A DNA stretch of 64,000 bases from Balanoglossus misakiensis (taxonomy: Eukaryota > Hemichordata). Every line of letters starts with the position of its first letter. The first letter of the stretch is position 1. The stretch covers positions 5,208,001 to 5,272,000 of the forward strand of contig CM082588.2 in NCBI GenBank assembly GCA_040954595.2. The letters run 5' to 3'. The notes below the pieces were generated by a model. It searched no databases, was not told the origin of the DNA, and saw nothing but the letters and a program-made list of their open reading frames with translations. A program made the translations under genes and the position numbers. Below are positions 13,563-23,511 of this stretch, piece by piece.

Positions 13563-14113
13563 TGCTGACACTCACGACTACATGGCAGAAAACAACACGG
13601 GGTCAAACGCGGTCGTCGGGTCAGACGGTCACGTGCGTCTCAAATCCAAACCGACCCTCCTGAAGAGCACGTGTAAGATCTACGTCAAGTTCTTTCCCTT
13701 CGACGTGCAGGCGTGCAAGATGAAGTTCGGCTCGTGGACGTACAACAGCTTCCAGATAAACCTCATGAACTCCAGCACCAGGCCGGACCTGCACGAGTAC
13801 GTCAAGAACGAGCAGTGGGCGCTGGTGCACGCGGAGACCGAGCGGCACGTACTCTCCTACACGTGCTGCCCCGAGAAATACATCGACGTGACGTTCTCCG
13901 TGTGTCTGCGCCGCAAACCCATGTACTACATCTACAACCTGATCATCCCGTGTGTTCTGCTCTGCGCCTTGGCCTTGACTGGGTTTTTCATGCCGTACAG
14001 CGTAGGCGTCGTCAAGGCGTCCATCAGTGTCACCTTGATCTTGTCCCTGACGGTCTTTCTTCTTCTTGTGGCAGAAATGATGCCGAGGACATCGGAAGAT
14101 ATTCCTCTCATAG
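13563..14113 (+). CDS. Locus A exon 5: Cys-loop, loops B and C, M1-M3
   Basis: This 551-nt exon carries the family-defining Cys-loop (CKIYVKFFPFDVQAC), loop B (KFGSWTY) and loop C (SYTCCPEKY, with the vicinal Cys pair that marks alpha subunits and both flanking aromatic residues). M1 with NLIIPC, M2, and the start of M3 follow. M2 reads VKASISVTLILSLTVF then LLLVAEMMP: Ser at 2', Leu 9', Glu 20'. The -1' residue is Val instead of the Glu usual in cation-selective receptors, and the M1-M2 linker (PYSVGVVK) is one residue longer than in vertebrate alpha7. Unlike the loci B and C copies it has Ala, not Cys, in the SNAVV segment. Acceptor tcgtag at 13557-13562; donor atag|gtacga at 14114. Confidence 0.97.
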
Positions 14114-14856
14114 GTACGACATTTTGTTATGTCCAATATCTGTCAGATGGTACATAAATTACACTATCGCAACTTGCTGTTCCGGTCGTTTAAAGTTTGT
14201 GTTTACCCCAGGCTGGTATATCTGTCATAGGTGTGCTCCCCTACAAATACTCTTTAAACAGCTAGCATTTGTTATATTTTAGTCAATTTTTGTCAGCGAC
14301 TGTCACAGTTGCCATTCGTCTTGAGTTTTCATCCAAGCCGTTAAATGCTTCTCTGTGCATTTCAAATCGATGACACATCTCCTCTCAAACTTCTGCTATC
14401 TAGCACGCCCTCTCCTGGTCGGAGTAGAGGGACAATATTATACTTGTCACAGTATGACGTCAACGTTGGAGAGTATATTGTATTGGTTTTACAACTCGTA
14501 AAATAATTTTATCGTCTATCACCACGATGACAATGAAAATAAAGTCGTTTATCAAATTGCTTTAATTCTCAATCCAGTCGTTCAGCGCTGAGAAATCGAA
14601 CTGTAGATTATAAACTTATCTGAGGTAACATTATCGCTCCCTCGTGACGTTGCCTGTAACATTTACCTCCAATCTGCGGGAAAAACCTGCAGAGCTGTAG
14701 TTAGTGTTCAAAACACGTTCAGCAATTGAGTTCCAATTTCACAACCTTCAGACATACATGTAGGGCTTTTATATTTATTTTATATCTTGCATCTAATATC
14801 AAATTTCTAGCTGAATACATTGGTGACATGTTTTGTTTTTTTGGTATTATTTTCAG

Positions 14857-15452
14857 GGCAATACTACCTGGCCACAATGTGTTTGATTTCCTTGTCGACC
14901 GCCATGAACGTGGCGGTGTTGAATGTGCACGGCTGCCGACGCGAAGTGCCCGGGTGGATTCGCGTCATCGTCATGAGGTACCTGGCATTTGTGGTCTGCA
15001 TGGGGAAGTGCACGTCGAAGGGCGCCGGGGCGCTGGACAGGGAGGTGCCCGGCAGAGACGGGCCCATCGTCAACAACCTGAAACACTCGCCCATCCCGCA
15101 GCTGCGCGACAACTGCGTCAAGACCGTGGGCGGCCGTCATCACACCATGTCGCTGCACAGCATGCGCGAGTACTACCACCACGACGACAGCGGCGACGAC
15201 GGCGAGTGCAAGTTCGGCAAAATCGAACACTACGTGGACCTCATTTTCAAACACCTCAAGACTGTGCAGCGCAAAAACGACAGGAAGCTGGTGATTCGGG
15301 AACAGTGGTGCTGTGTGGCCGCCATCCTCGACAAGGCGCTCATGTACCTTTTCTTCATGTCAACTTTGGTGACGTCATTAGTGTTACTGCTCCAGGATCC
15401 CGGAGAGTCATTTCAAGTGTGCAAAGACAAAATCAGCAGAGGGTTAGAATAG
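14857..15452 (+). CDS. Locus A exon 6: M3 end, cytoplasmic domain, M4, stop
   Basis: The exon begins with the M3 segment QYYLATMCLISLSTAMNVAV and VLNVHGCRREVPGWIR just inside the membrane. A variable loop rich in His, Asp and Gly follows (HSMREYYHHDDSGDDGE), then the MA helix (HYVDLIFKHLKTVQRKNDRK), the M4 helix (ALMYLFFMSTLVTSLVLLLQ) and a short tail to the TAG at 15450-15452. Acceptor ttttcag at 14850-14856, phase 1, as in every other cassette. The whole cytoplasmic loop is short for the family. Its variable part shares no motif with the a or b cassettes of loci B and C. Confidence 0.96.
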
Positions 15453-15985
15453 TCTCATTTGTGTAACATTTAATCGATAGTGGTGAGATGAACATTTGTC
15501 TACTTTTATAGAGCTTTATTGGAAATACTCGAATGAAGCGTAGTTGAGTCATTATTGGACTATGTAGAACTGATGTGATTGTTTCATAATCCCTTATTGC
15601 AAAAAAAGTACACAGTACCTCTGACGCTGTACGTTGACTTTGGAACATCCTTTACCATGAGAAAATATGAAGAAAGGTTCTGGAGTGTGATTTTCGAGTC
15701 GAAATTGCACTAAAAGTTGCGGACATTTCAGCAAAATGACATTGTCCTTGACATGACACTGGGGGCGCAGCTTTGAAGCGAATTTCACTGACGTTGCTTT
15801 GGATCATATCGCCTCAAAATACTGACTATTCTTTTCGAAGATGACACAACAAGGACAATTTAAAACATGAAGTAAGTACGCTTATTTTGCAGTGTGTATG
15901 TGCTAACCAAGGCTTGTCCGGGGACATGGCAATGCTTGGCTGTTACTCGACTTTTTGGCCATGATGGACCAATATACTTCGTAGC

Positions 15986-15991
15986 AATAAA
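15986..15991 (+). terminator. Candidate poly(A) signal, locus A
   Basis: AATAAA lies 534 bp beyond the locus A stop. A second AATAAA follows at 16132-16137. Either could serve; transcript ends are not visible in DNA. Confidence 0.4.
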
Positions 15992-16131
15992 ACAGTTTAA
16001 TACCGATTGCATCCGAGGTATTGCCTACTGCGATTATACGGTCGATAGTTTAGACTATGACGAGAAAGGGATAGCTGGCAGTACAGAAAGTATAATGCAT
16101 TTAAACAAAATAACATTTCCACTTTTGATTG

Positions 16132-16137
16132 AATAAA
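16132..16137 (+). terminator. Second candidate poly(A) signal, locus A
   Basis: AATAAA, 680 bp beyond the locus A stop and 146 bp beyond the first candidate. Confidence 0.3.
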
Positions 16138-16789
16138 ACGAAGAAAATAGCAAATTCTAATTTTGGTGACTATAGGTGGATATTGAGCATATTAGGCCGG
16201 GATAGTTTTTCCTTCGAATTGGATCTGAGCTTGGATGTATTGTACTTAGAATTATTTCATACATAAGAATATAGTCGTCTTTTGTACAGACGGATTTTCT
16301 TCACACGGAAGAGCAATCGCCGAAGCAACATGGGCTTGCAGACCGAGTTATAATTTAACCTCCAGGACCACATTTATTGTGTCATACTTGGACAGGCAGT
16401 ACTACTGGTCCCGATACTCAGGTTTTTGAGACGACAACTTCCGTGTATATTTGTGCAGATTTCGGCGCCCTTCTTATTGTTAGAAAGATATATGCATTGT
16501 GACATTGTGGTACGTCACCAAGCATCGAAAGTAGATGATGTAAAATCCTCTCTGGACAAGAATGTCATTTCAGAGAACGAATTCCATTTGGTGATGAGGA
16601 TCTTATGATGGATGCCCAGATCATAGTATCTTGCAGGACGTTATTTAAAAGGGCAACACGGATTATAATGTAGCCGCAGATGAATTTTTTAAATAAAAAT
16701 AAATACAAAAAGAAAACCATGGCTTTCTTGCTTATATGGCAGTTTTTAAGAACAAGGCAATCACAAAATCAATCACGTCAGAAACGAAC

Positions 16790-16795
16790 TTTATT
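16790..16795 (-). terminator. Candidate poly(A) signal, locus B cassette b
   Basis: This is AATAAA on the minus strand (tttatt as printed), 960 bp beyond the cassette b stop. Closer AATAAT variants occur in the tattattattatt run near 17190. Confidence 0.25.
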
Positions 16796-16894
16796 AAGAT
16801 AAGCTTTACAATGGTTAATGCTATGGACTACATGTTTCACTCCATCAACACATTTTCTTTGACTTTGTTAACTAATAAATAACTAAATAATTAT

Positions 16895-16907
16895 AACTAA
16901 CTAACTA

Positions 16908-16962
<55 letters not shown>
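16895..16962. repeat. AACT tetranucleotide microsatellite
   Basis: An almost uninterrupted run of aact units, degenerating on both sides into related ctga/ctaa words up to about 17060. It lies in the convergent intergenic stretch. Confidence 0.95.
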
Positions 16963-17500
16963 TGGTGGATGACTGATTGACTAACACTGACTGACTTACA
17001 GACTAGCCAATATAACTGACATGGCAAATATGACTGACTACCTACCTAACTCTAACTAATGATGTGTCTCACTCGGGGATGTAGTCTCGGCAGGATCAAA
17101 CAAAAGTCACTTGTCAAGGTGGTGGGGATTGCATAGGTATAATCTCGTTAGATATTGTTTCTGCATCTTGAACATAGCAAAACTCAGTATTATTATTATT
17201 ATCATTATCCAATGAACTACATGTAAATTACTCTTCAAGCCATCATTAATGGTCTCGAATTTTAACAAGATATTGTTCACAGCTTGCATTTAAGTTTCAT
17301 GTTTTACAAGACGGCAGCTTAACTGCAGCTTTACACACTACCACACATTGAACAGTAATTGTTGTGAGCCATTTTAAAATTAAGTATGATCAAAGAAAAT
17401 TTATATCATTTCTTGATTTCATCGGGCGAAGTGTTCATATCACGACTGTAAATGAAAATAATGAAATCACACTTACTAAGGAACAATTCGACTTGGGATA

Positions 17501-17560
17501 TGGCTCTAAGATACGCCCAAATTGCGGAAATGGCTCTAAGATAAGCCCAAATTGCCTAAA
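17501..17560. repeat. 30-bp tandem duplication
   Basis: Two adjacent 30-bp copies beginning tggctctaagata differ at three positions. Too few copies, and no spacers, for anything like a CRISPR. Confidence 0.85.
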
Positions 17561-17754
17561 ATGTAAAACGAAAACGTCTTAATCGAAATCTGCCTCTGAG
17601 AGTGAACCCAGCTCGGAAGCAGGAGTTCAAGACATTTCGTGACGAGAATGAAACTGGCCATGTGATGTGCATGTGACCCATGTACTAGTATTTGATCAGT
17701 TGGTTTCGTTTGTTCGTTATTGCTGTAGTTCCGCTTCCTGTTGCCCGTCAGCGT

Positions 17755-18380
17755 TCACGATTTGTCCAAATCGTTGTCAATGATATCGTAACACAGTGTC
17801 TGTGTGTCTACTCCGGGGGTTTGCAGAAGAAGAGACAGGGTGGTTGACACCGTTGCTATGGTGAACAAGATGAGTAGAACCTTGTCCAATATGGTGGCCA
17901 CCTTCACCCATTCCTCCCTCAGGGCAGATTTCCTCTCGTTCTTCCTCTGCACCTCCTTCAGGTGTCTAAATATCTGCTCCACGTAGTTCCCCATCTTCCC
18001 GAACTGACGCTCACCGAGAACACCGTCGTCGATATGGTGAAAATGCCGCGGGGAGCTCGACGCTTGACTCCCTGTACGCGCGCGGCCGCTCGTTGAGTAG
18101 TTCGTCTCCTTCTCGAACCCCGACAGCATGAGACGCCGACCGACGGCGGGCGACGGGCGGAGTCTGATGATACCCGAGGACTCGTCGCGCGGGATCCTCC
18201 TGGGTTTCTTGGGTTCGATGGCGCAGCTACAGTTCATGAAGCAAACAACCGCGAGGTACTTCAACACCACCACTTTGACCCATCTAGGAACTTGCCTATT
18301 GCATACATTAACATTTAAAACGGCGATATTCATTGCAGTGGATACGGAGATAAGACACATGGCCGCCAAATAGTACTGAC
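17755..18380 (-). CDS. Locus B exon 6b: M3 end, cytoplasmic domain, M4 (cassette b)
   Basis: This terminal exon of the distal cassette starts with QYYLAAMCLISVSTAMNIAV and ends at the TGA complementary to 17755-17757. After M3 it has a cysteine cluster (CFMNCSCAIEP), a basic stretch, and ESSGIIRLRPSPAVGRR. Those motifs recur in cassette b of locus C but not in cassette a or locus A. The MA helix (YVEQIFRHLKEVQRKNERK) and M4 (LLILFTIATVSTTLSLLL) follow. Acceptor ctctag, phase 1. It is intact, with no frameshift, so a pseudogene is unlikely. Confidence 0.95.
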
Positions 18381-18500
18381 CTAGAGACAACGATGAAAGA
18401 AACCAAAACAGTAATATATCAGAATGTACCTGAACACATTGGTAAAGTTTTTAAGAAAAGACGTTAAAAAAACAAAAACTTACCCTCCCGAGTTACCTAC

Positions 18501-19051
18501 CTATCAAGGGTATTTCCATGGAGGTTCTGGGCATCATTTGGGCAACTAAGAGAAGAAACACAGTCAGGGACAGAATGAGAGTCACACTGAGGTTGGCTTT
18601 GACGACTCCAACGTTGTACGGCATGAAGAAACCGAGGAACGACAGAGCGCAGAGAAGAATGCAGGGAGTGATCAGGTTGTAGATGTAGTAGAGGGGCTTC
18701 CTCCGTATGCAAATATAAAACGTCACATCCGGGTACAGCTCCGGGCAGCAGTCGTACTTGACTACGTGCTCGCGCGTGAGGGCCACCTGCAGGTCCCACT
18801 GTTCGTTCTTCATGAACGTGGCCACGCCGGGTCCCTCGGCTTGACTGGTCAGGTTCAGTTGGAGGCTGTGGTACGTCCAGGAGCCGAACTTCATCTTGCA
18901 CGCCTGCACGTCGAAGGGGAAGTACTTGACGAACACCAGGCATGTGCTCTTCAAAATGGTCGGCCTGGAGATGTACATTATGTTACCAGTGTTGTAGACG
19001 ACACAGTTCGATGCCGAACTGTTTCCCTTGGAGTAGTCACCAGCGGCTGCA
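18501..19051 (-). CDS. Locus B exon 5b: Cys-loop, loops B/C, M1-M3 (cassette b)
   Basis: The exon is 551 nt, like all other exon-5 copies. It holds the Cys-loop CLVFVKYFPFDVQAC, loop B GSWTY, loop C KYDCCPELY, and M2 reading VKANLSVTLILSLTVF then LLLVAQMMP. The pore therefore has Asn at 2' and Gln at 20', where cassette a has Ser and Glu. The -1' position is Val. The acceptor atttaacag and donor atag|gtaggt fit phase 2 in and phase 1 out, so it can accept exon 4 directly. No exon 2-4 equivalents lie between it and cassette a. Confidence 0.96.
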
Positions 19052-19618
19052 CTGTTAAATGGTAAGAAGTAAAAGTGATATTATTTAAATATATTGTGTA
19101 TCATAAGGTTTCCTTTCAATAGGTAAGCAGAGAAATCATGCCGAAAATGTGTAGGCCAATTCCATGACCCACTGAGTCACGGTGACCTTACATCCTGGTA
19201 TGTTGTCGGTATGACATCATACCTCAGTCGGGGATACATACAACGATCACCCTTTTGTAACAGAAAATCCCCACGTTGTGCTCTAGAGTGAGTTACCAAT
19301 AATATAGTTGACTGTTTCGGAGTTTAAATCCAAGTGGAGAAATATCACTTAGATACGACACTTACCATATGCACCATTTTCCCAAGTCTAACGCCCTCGC
19401 GCAACCATCATGAATTTGAACTCAAAGCGGGGCCAATGGAGAAACATTCTTGCTATGATTGGTCAACTTCTACCGATTGACCTCGCATTGAGTCCAAATT
19501 CACGACGGCTGTGCATGTGTCAGGGCGCTAGACGTATTGTTTCTTTCGAAACAATTGAAGCAAAATTCTTACAATATTGACGCAAGACTGGCAGCCGTGC
19601 AGAGTGGCAACGACACTG

Positions 19619-19624
19619 TTTATT
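19619..19624 (-). terminator. Candidate poly(A) signal, locus B cassette a
   Basis: AATAAA on the minus strand, 253 bp beyond the cassette a stop and before the cassette b acceptor at 19051. Its use would end transcripts after cassette a. Confidence 0.4.
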
Positions 19625-19876
19625 TAGCACACAACACCCGGGGAAATCTTAAGAGCATGAATGAAATAATTAATGAGTTGAATACAAGTATTTCTTTGCA
19701 CTTCCACAAATTACGTTAACACTATGATTACGCTTAATGTGTCTAATTTACATATGCTCATACATTCACGGTGTTTTGATACATTATTCTAAATTCTATA
19801 ACTCGTGTTAACTATTAATTTTGCATGAATGGGAGACGTATATTGTCTTTTATGAAATGCCGCATACTGGATGCTA

Positions 19877-20493
19877 TCAGGGTATATTGTAAAGTTCTAG
19901 CAATTCTGTGTAATTGCCATAAAATGATTCATCGTTTTCAATTCTCCTGTCACATAACTTTGTAGTGTCCCCTGGATTCTGCAGTAAGAGAGCCATGGAC
20001 GTGACGACGGTTGCTAAGATAAACAAAACCATCAAGGTCTTGTCCAAGACGGTGGCCACTTTCATCCACTCGTTCCTCAGGGCCGCGTTGCGATCGGCCT
20101 TCCCTTGTACCATCTTGAGGTGAGTGAATATTTCCGCGACGCTACTCTCGACTTTGGAGAACCGCGGATCCAGTTCCTCGTTCAGGTTCTCGTGGCAGCT
20201 GTGGAACGCGGAATGTCGGACGCCGGAATTGTGGCTGTCCCGGAGACTGTTTCTCTCGTAGGAGTTGTCATAGGAACGGGCTCTTCTGAAACCGGTGGCG
20301 ACTGACGAGGGCTGCGCAGAAGTGTTCTTTCTGCAGTGGTTTTCAGCCATGCAGACCGCTGCCGCCAAATACTTCATCACGGCCACTTTGATCCACGGTG
20401 GAACTTCTCTCCTGCACACGTTGACGTTCAGTACGGCGATGTTCATGGCCGTAGATACAGATATCAGCGACATAGCTGCCAAATAGTATTGTC
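19877..20493 (-). CDS. Locus B exon 6a: M3 end, cytoplasmic domain, M4 (cassette a)
   Basis: This terminal exon of the proximal cassette begins QYYLAAMSLISVSTAMNIAV. The cytoplasmic part contains GFRRARSYDNSYERNSLRDS, whose pattern (GxRRAR, YE, LRD) recurs in cassette a of locus C. The MA helix (SSVAEIFTHLKMVQGKADRN), M4 (LMVLFILATVVTSMALLLQ) and a 25-residue tail ending ELYNIP follow. The stop is the TGA complementary to 19877-19879. Acceptor ccactag, phase 1. Confidence 0.95.
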
Positions 20494-20944
20494 CTAGTGG
20501 AGACAAAATAGTAAACTCAAAACTAAACCGACATATATCTAAATGGGGTGATAAAAGAGATAACCTGCTTCGGATATGAAACTGGGTTAATTTAGACTGG
20601 TTTTGTCAATGCTATATTACCAATTTATCTTTACAGTCATTGGTGAACGACATTCTGGTGAAAGTGGCAACATAACATCTACCCAAAGACAATTAAGTGC
20701 ATCGCTAATTACTGATTCGGAATGGAATGCCCAAATTACGCACGTGACTGGATGTATTGGTAATTGGCTTTTCGGACTTAACCAAGGGATCGGTAAGTGA
20801 AATTCAAAGAACTCCATTTCATGACAGTAAGGTAACACGCATGCACCACATAACCCACTATGACACAGGTATTCGTGCTGTTTGTCATTGGCTGGCGTTA
20901 CCATCTTTCAAAAAGTCAAGATAATGTCCAGAAGGATAAATTAC

Positions 20945-21495
20945 CTATAAGCGGAATCTCCTTGGAGGTTCTGGGCATCATCTCGGCCACCAAGAGAAGA
21001 AAGACGGTCAGGGAGAGAATCAGAGTGACGCTCAGTGAAGCCTTCACCACCCCAACGTTGTACGGCATGAAGAACCCCAGGAACGACAACGCACACAGCA
21101 GCACACACGGGATGATCAGGTTGTAGATGTAATACAGGGGCTTTCGCCTGATGCATACGTAGAAGGTGATATCCGGGTACCTTTCTGGGCAGCATGGGTA
21201 GAATATGATGTGAAGGCGCGCCTTGGCGAACTCCAAATCCCACTGCTCGTTCCGAATGAAGTACTGTAAGTCAGGCGTGGTTCTGACCTGGACCATTTTG
21301 ACCTGGAAGCTGTCGTAGGCCCAGGAGCCGAACTTCATTTTGCACATCTGGACGTCGAAGGGGAAGTATTTCACGTACACTTGGCACGTGCTCTTCAGTA
21401 TTGTAGGCTTGGACTTGTAGAAGACGCCGCCTGTCGAATTCACCACACAGTTTGCTGCCGACTCGCTTTCCTTAGTATAGTCGATGGTATCCGCG
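20945..21495 (-). CDS. Locus B exon 5a: Cys-loop, loops B/C, M1-M3 (cassette a)
   Basis: This 551-nt exon encodes residues 159-341 of the joined protein. It has SAANCVVNSTGG, the Cys-loop CQVYVKYFPFDVQMC (195-209), loop B GSWAYD, and loop C FYPCCPERY with the Cys pair at 259-260. M1 and M2 (VKASLSVTLILSLTVF then LLLVAEMMP: 2' Ser, 20' Glu, -1' Val) and the start of M3 follow. A proline directly precedes the vicinal cysteines, where the other four copies have Thr, Asp or Glu. Acceptor cattcag and donor atag|gtaatt. The M1-M3 part is about 97% identical in DNA to exon 5a of locus C. Confidence 0.97.
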
Positions 21496-22212
21496 CTGAA
21501 TGAGAAGGAAACAATGACACCTGAGTCGTTGCTGCAAGTTTCATTCAGTTGACGTTCGGACGGTCAATGAGAGCAGGCGTGTGAATGTTCTCAATGGCAC
21601 TAACACATCTAGATGGCACAAGTTGTGTTTGGCAAGACGCGTTTCGTTGCTTTGCTTATGTTAGACGGATAGCGTCCAATTGTAGACCCAAGTCGACCAA
21701 CAATTCAAATACCGAGCCACTAAGGATGTTAACCGATTTCTAACTTGATAATAACAGGGACAGTGAGTGAGTACTATGCCGAGATTAATCTCTATGCTGC
21801 AGCATTGTATAAATGTGACGTATTTCAAAATCATCATGCATATTCAATAATACTTGCGAGTATGTCATGGCCGGGCATCTGCAGATGACATGCTTTGGAA
21901 AAGAATGAATTGGCCAAACGACACACAATATGTGAAAACAAAAGAAACACACAAACAAGACGCACACCGTTCTAGAAACAACATACAAGTATCCCCCCCC
22001 CCCCCCGCTAATCTTCAACTGGATCATGTTCGTTAATGTATGACATGTCAGAGACATAGCGAAAAAGACACCTTTCCGTTTTTGCTGATTGGTAAAATAT
22101 TTTTAGATATGGGAACCCTTTCATATTAACATATTTTGCTGGGAATATAATGCGAAATTTGAACTGGGGTTAATGCAATCTACATCAATCTATCAAGAAA
22201 CACCTATGTATT

Positions 22213-22302
22213 GAATTTAAACCTTACCTATTTGAGTACCGAACTGATGAGTAAACGCGTCGTTGGGGTTAAAATTAGACAAAAAATGTCCCGGTTGTTT
22301 TC
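22213..22302 (-). other. Conserved intronic block with orphan 5' splice site (locus B)
   Basis: This lies between exon 4 and cassette a. It aligns with 41582-41670 in the same position of locus C at roughly 70% with small gaps. On the minus strand both contain a splice-donor-like sequence, aaatag|gtaagg, that resembles the donor of exon 5 (atag|gt). No conserved acceptor or conserved frame is visible upstream, so it is not a normal exon. It may be a decayed cassette, a splicing regulator, or residual similarity from the duplication. Confidence 0.45.
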
Positions 22303-22895
22303 GGTGAGTGTGCTTGGTTTGTGCTCGAAAAACAAAACTGTATTTGTTAGTATACACGGGGCCTTCTATACGTGTTTCCAGTGAGAACCAGGGTGTGTTT
22401 GTTAAACTCTTCGTGTGTGCACCCAGAAAACAGGAAAAACTAAATTGCTGGCGCATCAATGAATGTTCATGCTATGACCATGCTGTGTGTTGATGATGGT
22501 TCTCGATAAACGAGAGGGTACAGCTCTTGGACATGCTGAAAAGCCATATTTAATCTTCAAGTTGACACATGCAAGCCTTGTACCCTCATACAAGACCTTG
22601 GCTGTATGCAAATCATGCCAATATCGAGTTAAATAAACCAAATATAAAACGGGATATTCATACTCGAGCAATGCAGAAATGAAGCTTTTTTAACATGTAA
22701 ACCAGACCTAGATATTTTACGCCAACTCATCACTGTAACCTCCAAAGATGCAGTCGTTAGTTTTGCCATGACTGTTTATAATTAATCGAGAAAGTTTTGC
22801 TGACCAACGGAATGTTCTCGTAAAAAAGTAAACGCGCATGTTTATTGTCATACATCGATTTGATTTTCAAATCGCATGAAAACATCAATAGGTCC

Positions 22896-22961
<66 letters not shown>
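22896..22961. repeat. CAA trinucleotide microsatellite, about 22 units
   Basis: An uninterrupted 66-bp caa/aac run on the plus strand, starting 67 bp beyond the exon 4 donor of locus B. In the pre-mRNA it reads (UUG)n, complementary to the (CAA)12 in exon 1 of the same gene. It produces poly-Val and poly-Leu spurious frames. Confidence 0.97.
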
Positions 22962-23027
22962 TATAAATGGCACAATTGCTGTTTTGTAGCATTAGTAAAT
23001 TAAATGTAACGGAGCGGTCATCCTTAC

Positions 23028-23137
23028 TTGTTATACAGTGTGATATCTGGCATCCACAAATCAGACGAGGGAATTCGAATCTGGTCGATTCCGTCATATT
23101 CATCCGGATTCCACCTCATCATTTCATCCATCCACGT
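23028..23137 (-). CDS. Locus B exon 4: ligand domain, loop A region
   Basis: The 110-nt exon codes TWMDEMMRWNPDEYDG and IRIPSSDLWMPDITLYN, the loop A block. Acceptor cag at 23138-23140 (reverse complement) and donor aacaa|gtaagg. The last codon is completed by either exon 5: C from cassette a (Asn) or T from cassette b (Asn). Both choices give the same amino acid, so either junction is seamless. Confidence 0.95.
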
Positions 23138-23466
23138 CTGAAACAACGAAGGCTAAAGTTTGAGTTTAAACGGATAGCATTTCAAGATATCTAGATTATA
23201 GATTCTTAGATGGCTCACAATGTGAAATTGTTTCTGCATTCGTAAATGATGTTAAAAACGAGAGTCCCGGAACTACTTTTATCCTTTAGGAATTTGTTTC
23301 GAAACGAAGCACACTCATGACTAATAGATACTGTAGGTGATGAATGGTCACATGCATGTAAATGTTTACAACGATCCTCCATTTAAGGAGGCGGCCATTT
23401 GCCATTTAACGTAATGAATATTCAGTGGAAAATGTCATCGTCAATGAATCCCGAGGGAAGGTTTAC

Positions 23467-23511
23467 CTCAGTCGTCCATATATTAGTTTTCAGGACCTGG
23501 TTTCGTTCGTC
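23467..23511 (-). CDS. Locus B exon 3: 45-nt ligand-domain exon (loop D)
   Basis: Codes DERNQVLKTNIWTTE, containing the loop D Trp (NIW). Acceptor ctttcag; donor gag|gtaaac. The peptide is identical to exon 3 of locus C and similar to that of locus A. Confidence 0.95.

Larger units (their letters stand above)
10076..15452 (+). other. Locus A: nAChR-like alpha subunit gene, single 3' cassette
   Basis: This is a gene for a pentameric ligand-gated channel subunit of the nicotinic receptor family, acting at the plasma membrane. Exons are 10128-10264, 12863-12907, 13068-13177, 13563-14113 and 14857-15452. All have GT-AG borders, and phases agree throughout. Joined from the in-frame ATG at 10076 they give 496 residues with no stop. 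Order: ligand domain with loop D Trp, loop A Tyr, the 15-residue Cys-loop, loop B Trp and loop C vicinal Cys, then M1-M3, a cytoplasmic loop of roughly 110 residues and M4. A separate signal-peptide exon like those of loci B and C was not found, so the true 5' end is open. Unlike B and C it has only one 3' cassette. It converges on locus B, with 2.3 kb between the stop codons. Confidence 0.9.
15453..17754. other. Convergent 3' intergenic stretch
   Basis: Locus A (+) and locus B (-) end towards each other across this 2.3 kb. It holds candidate polyadenylation signals for both genes, a long AACT tetranucleotide array near 16.9 kb, a 30-bp tandem duplication near 17.5 kb, and no convincing exon. 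Confidence 0.7.

Noticed and set aside
13621-14136. 171-codon minus-strand frame opposite locus A exon 5
   Set aside because: It is a shadow of the GC-rich receptor exon on the other strand. Its Arg/His/Val-rich sequence matches no family, and the plus frame has the complete Cys-loop signature.
16895-17560. Tandem repeats as a CRISPR array
   Set aside because: They are simple-sequence arrays and a two-copy duplication, without regular repeats and unique spacers, in an intron-bearing animal genome.
17755-19051. Cassette b of locus B as an independent gene or a pseudogene
   Set aside because: It has no ligand-domain start, no exon 2-4 copies in the 0.8 kb upstream, and no stop or frameshift. 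Its phases fit exon 4 exactly. Use as an alternative 3' half is more economical.
22757-23103. Poly-Val and poly-Leu frames
   Set aside because: They are translations of the CAA microsatellite at 22896-22961, which is intronic.
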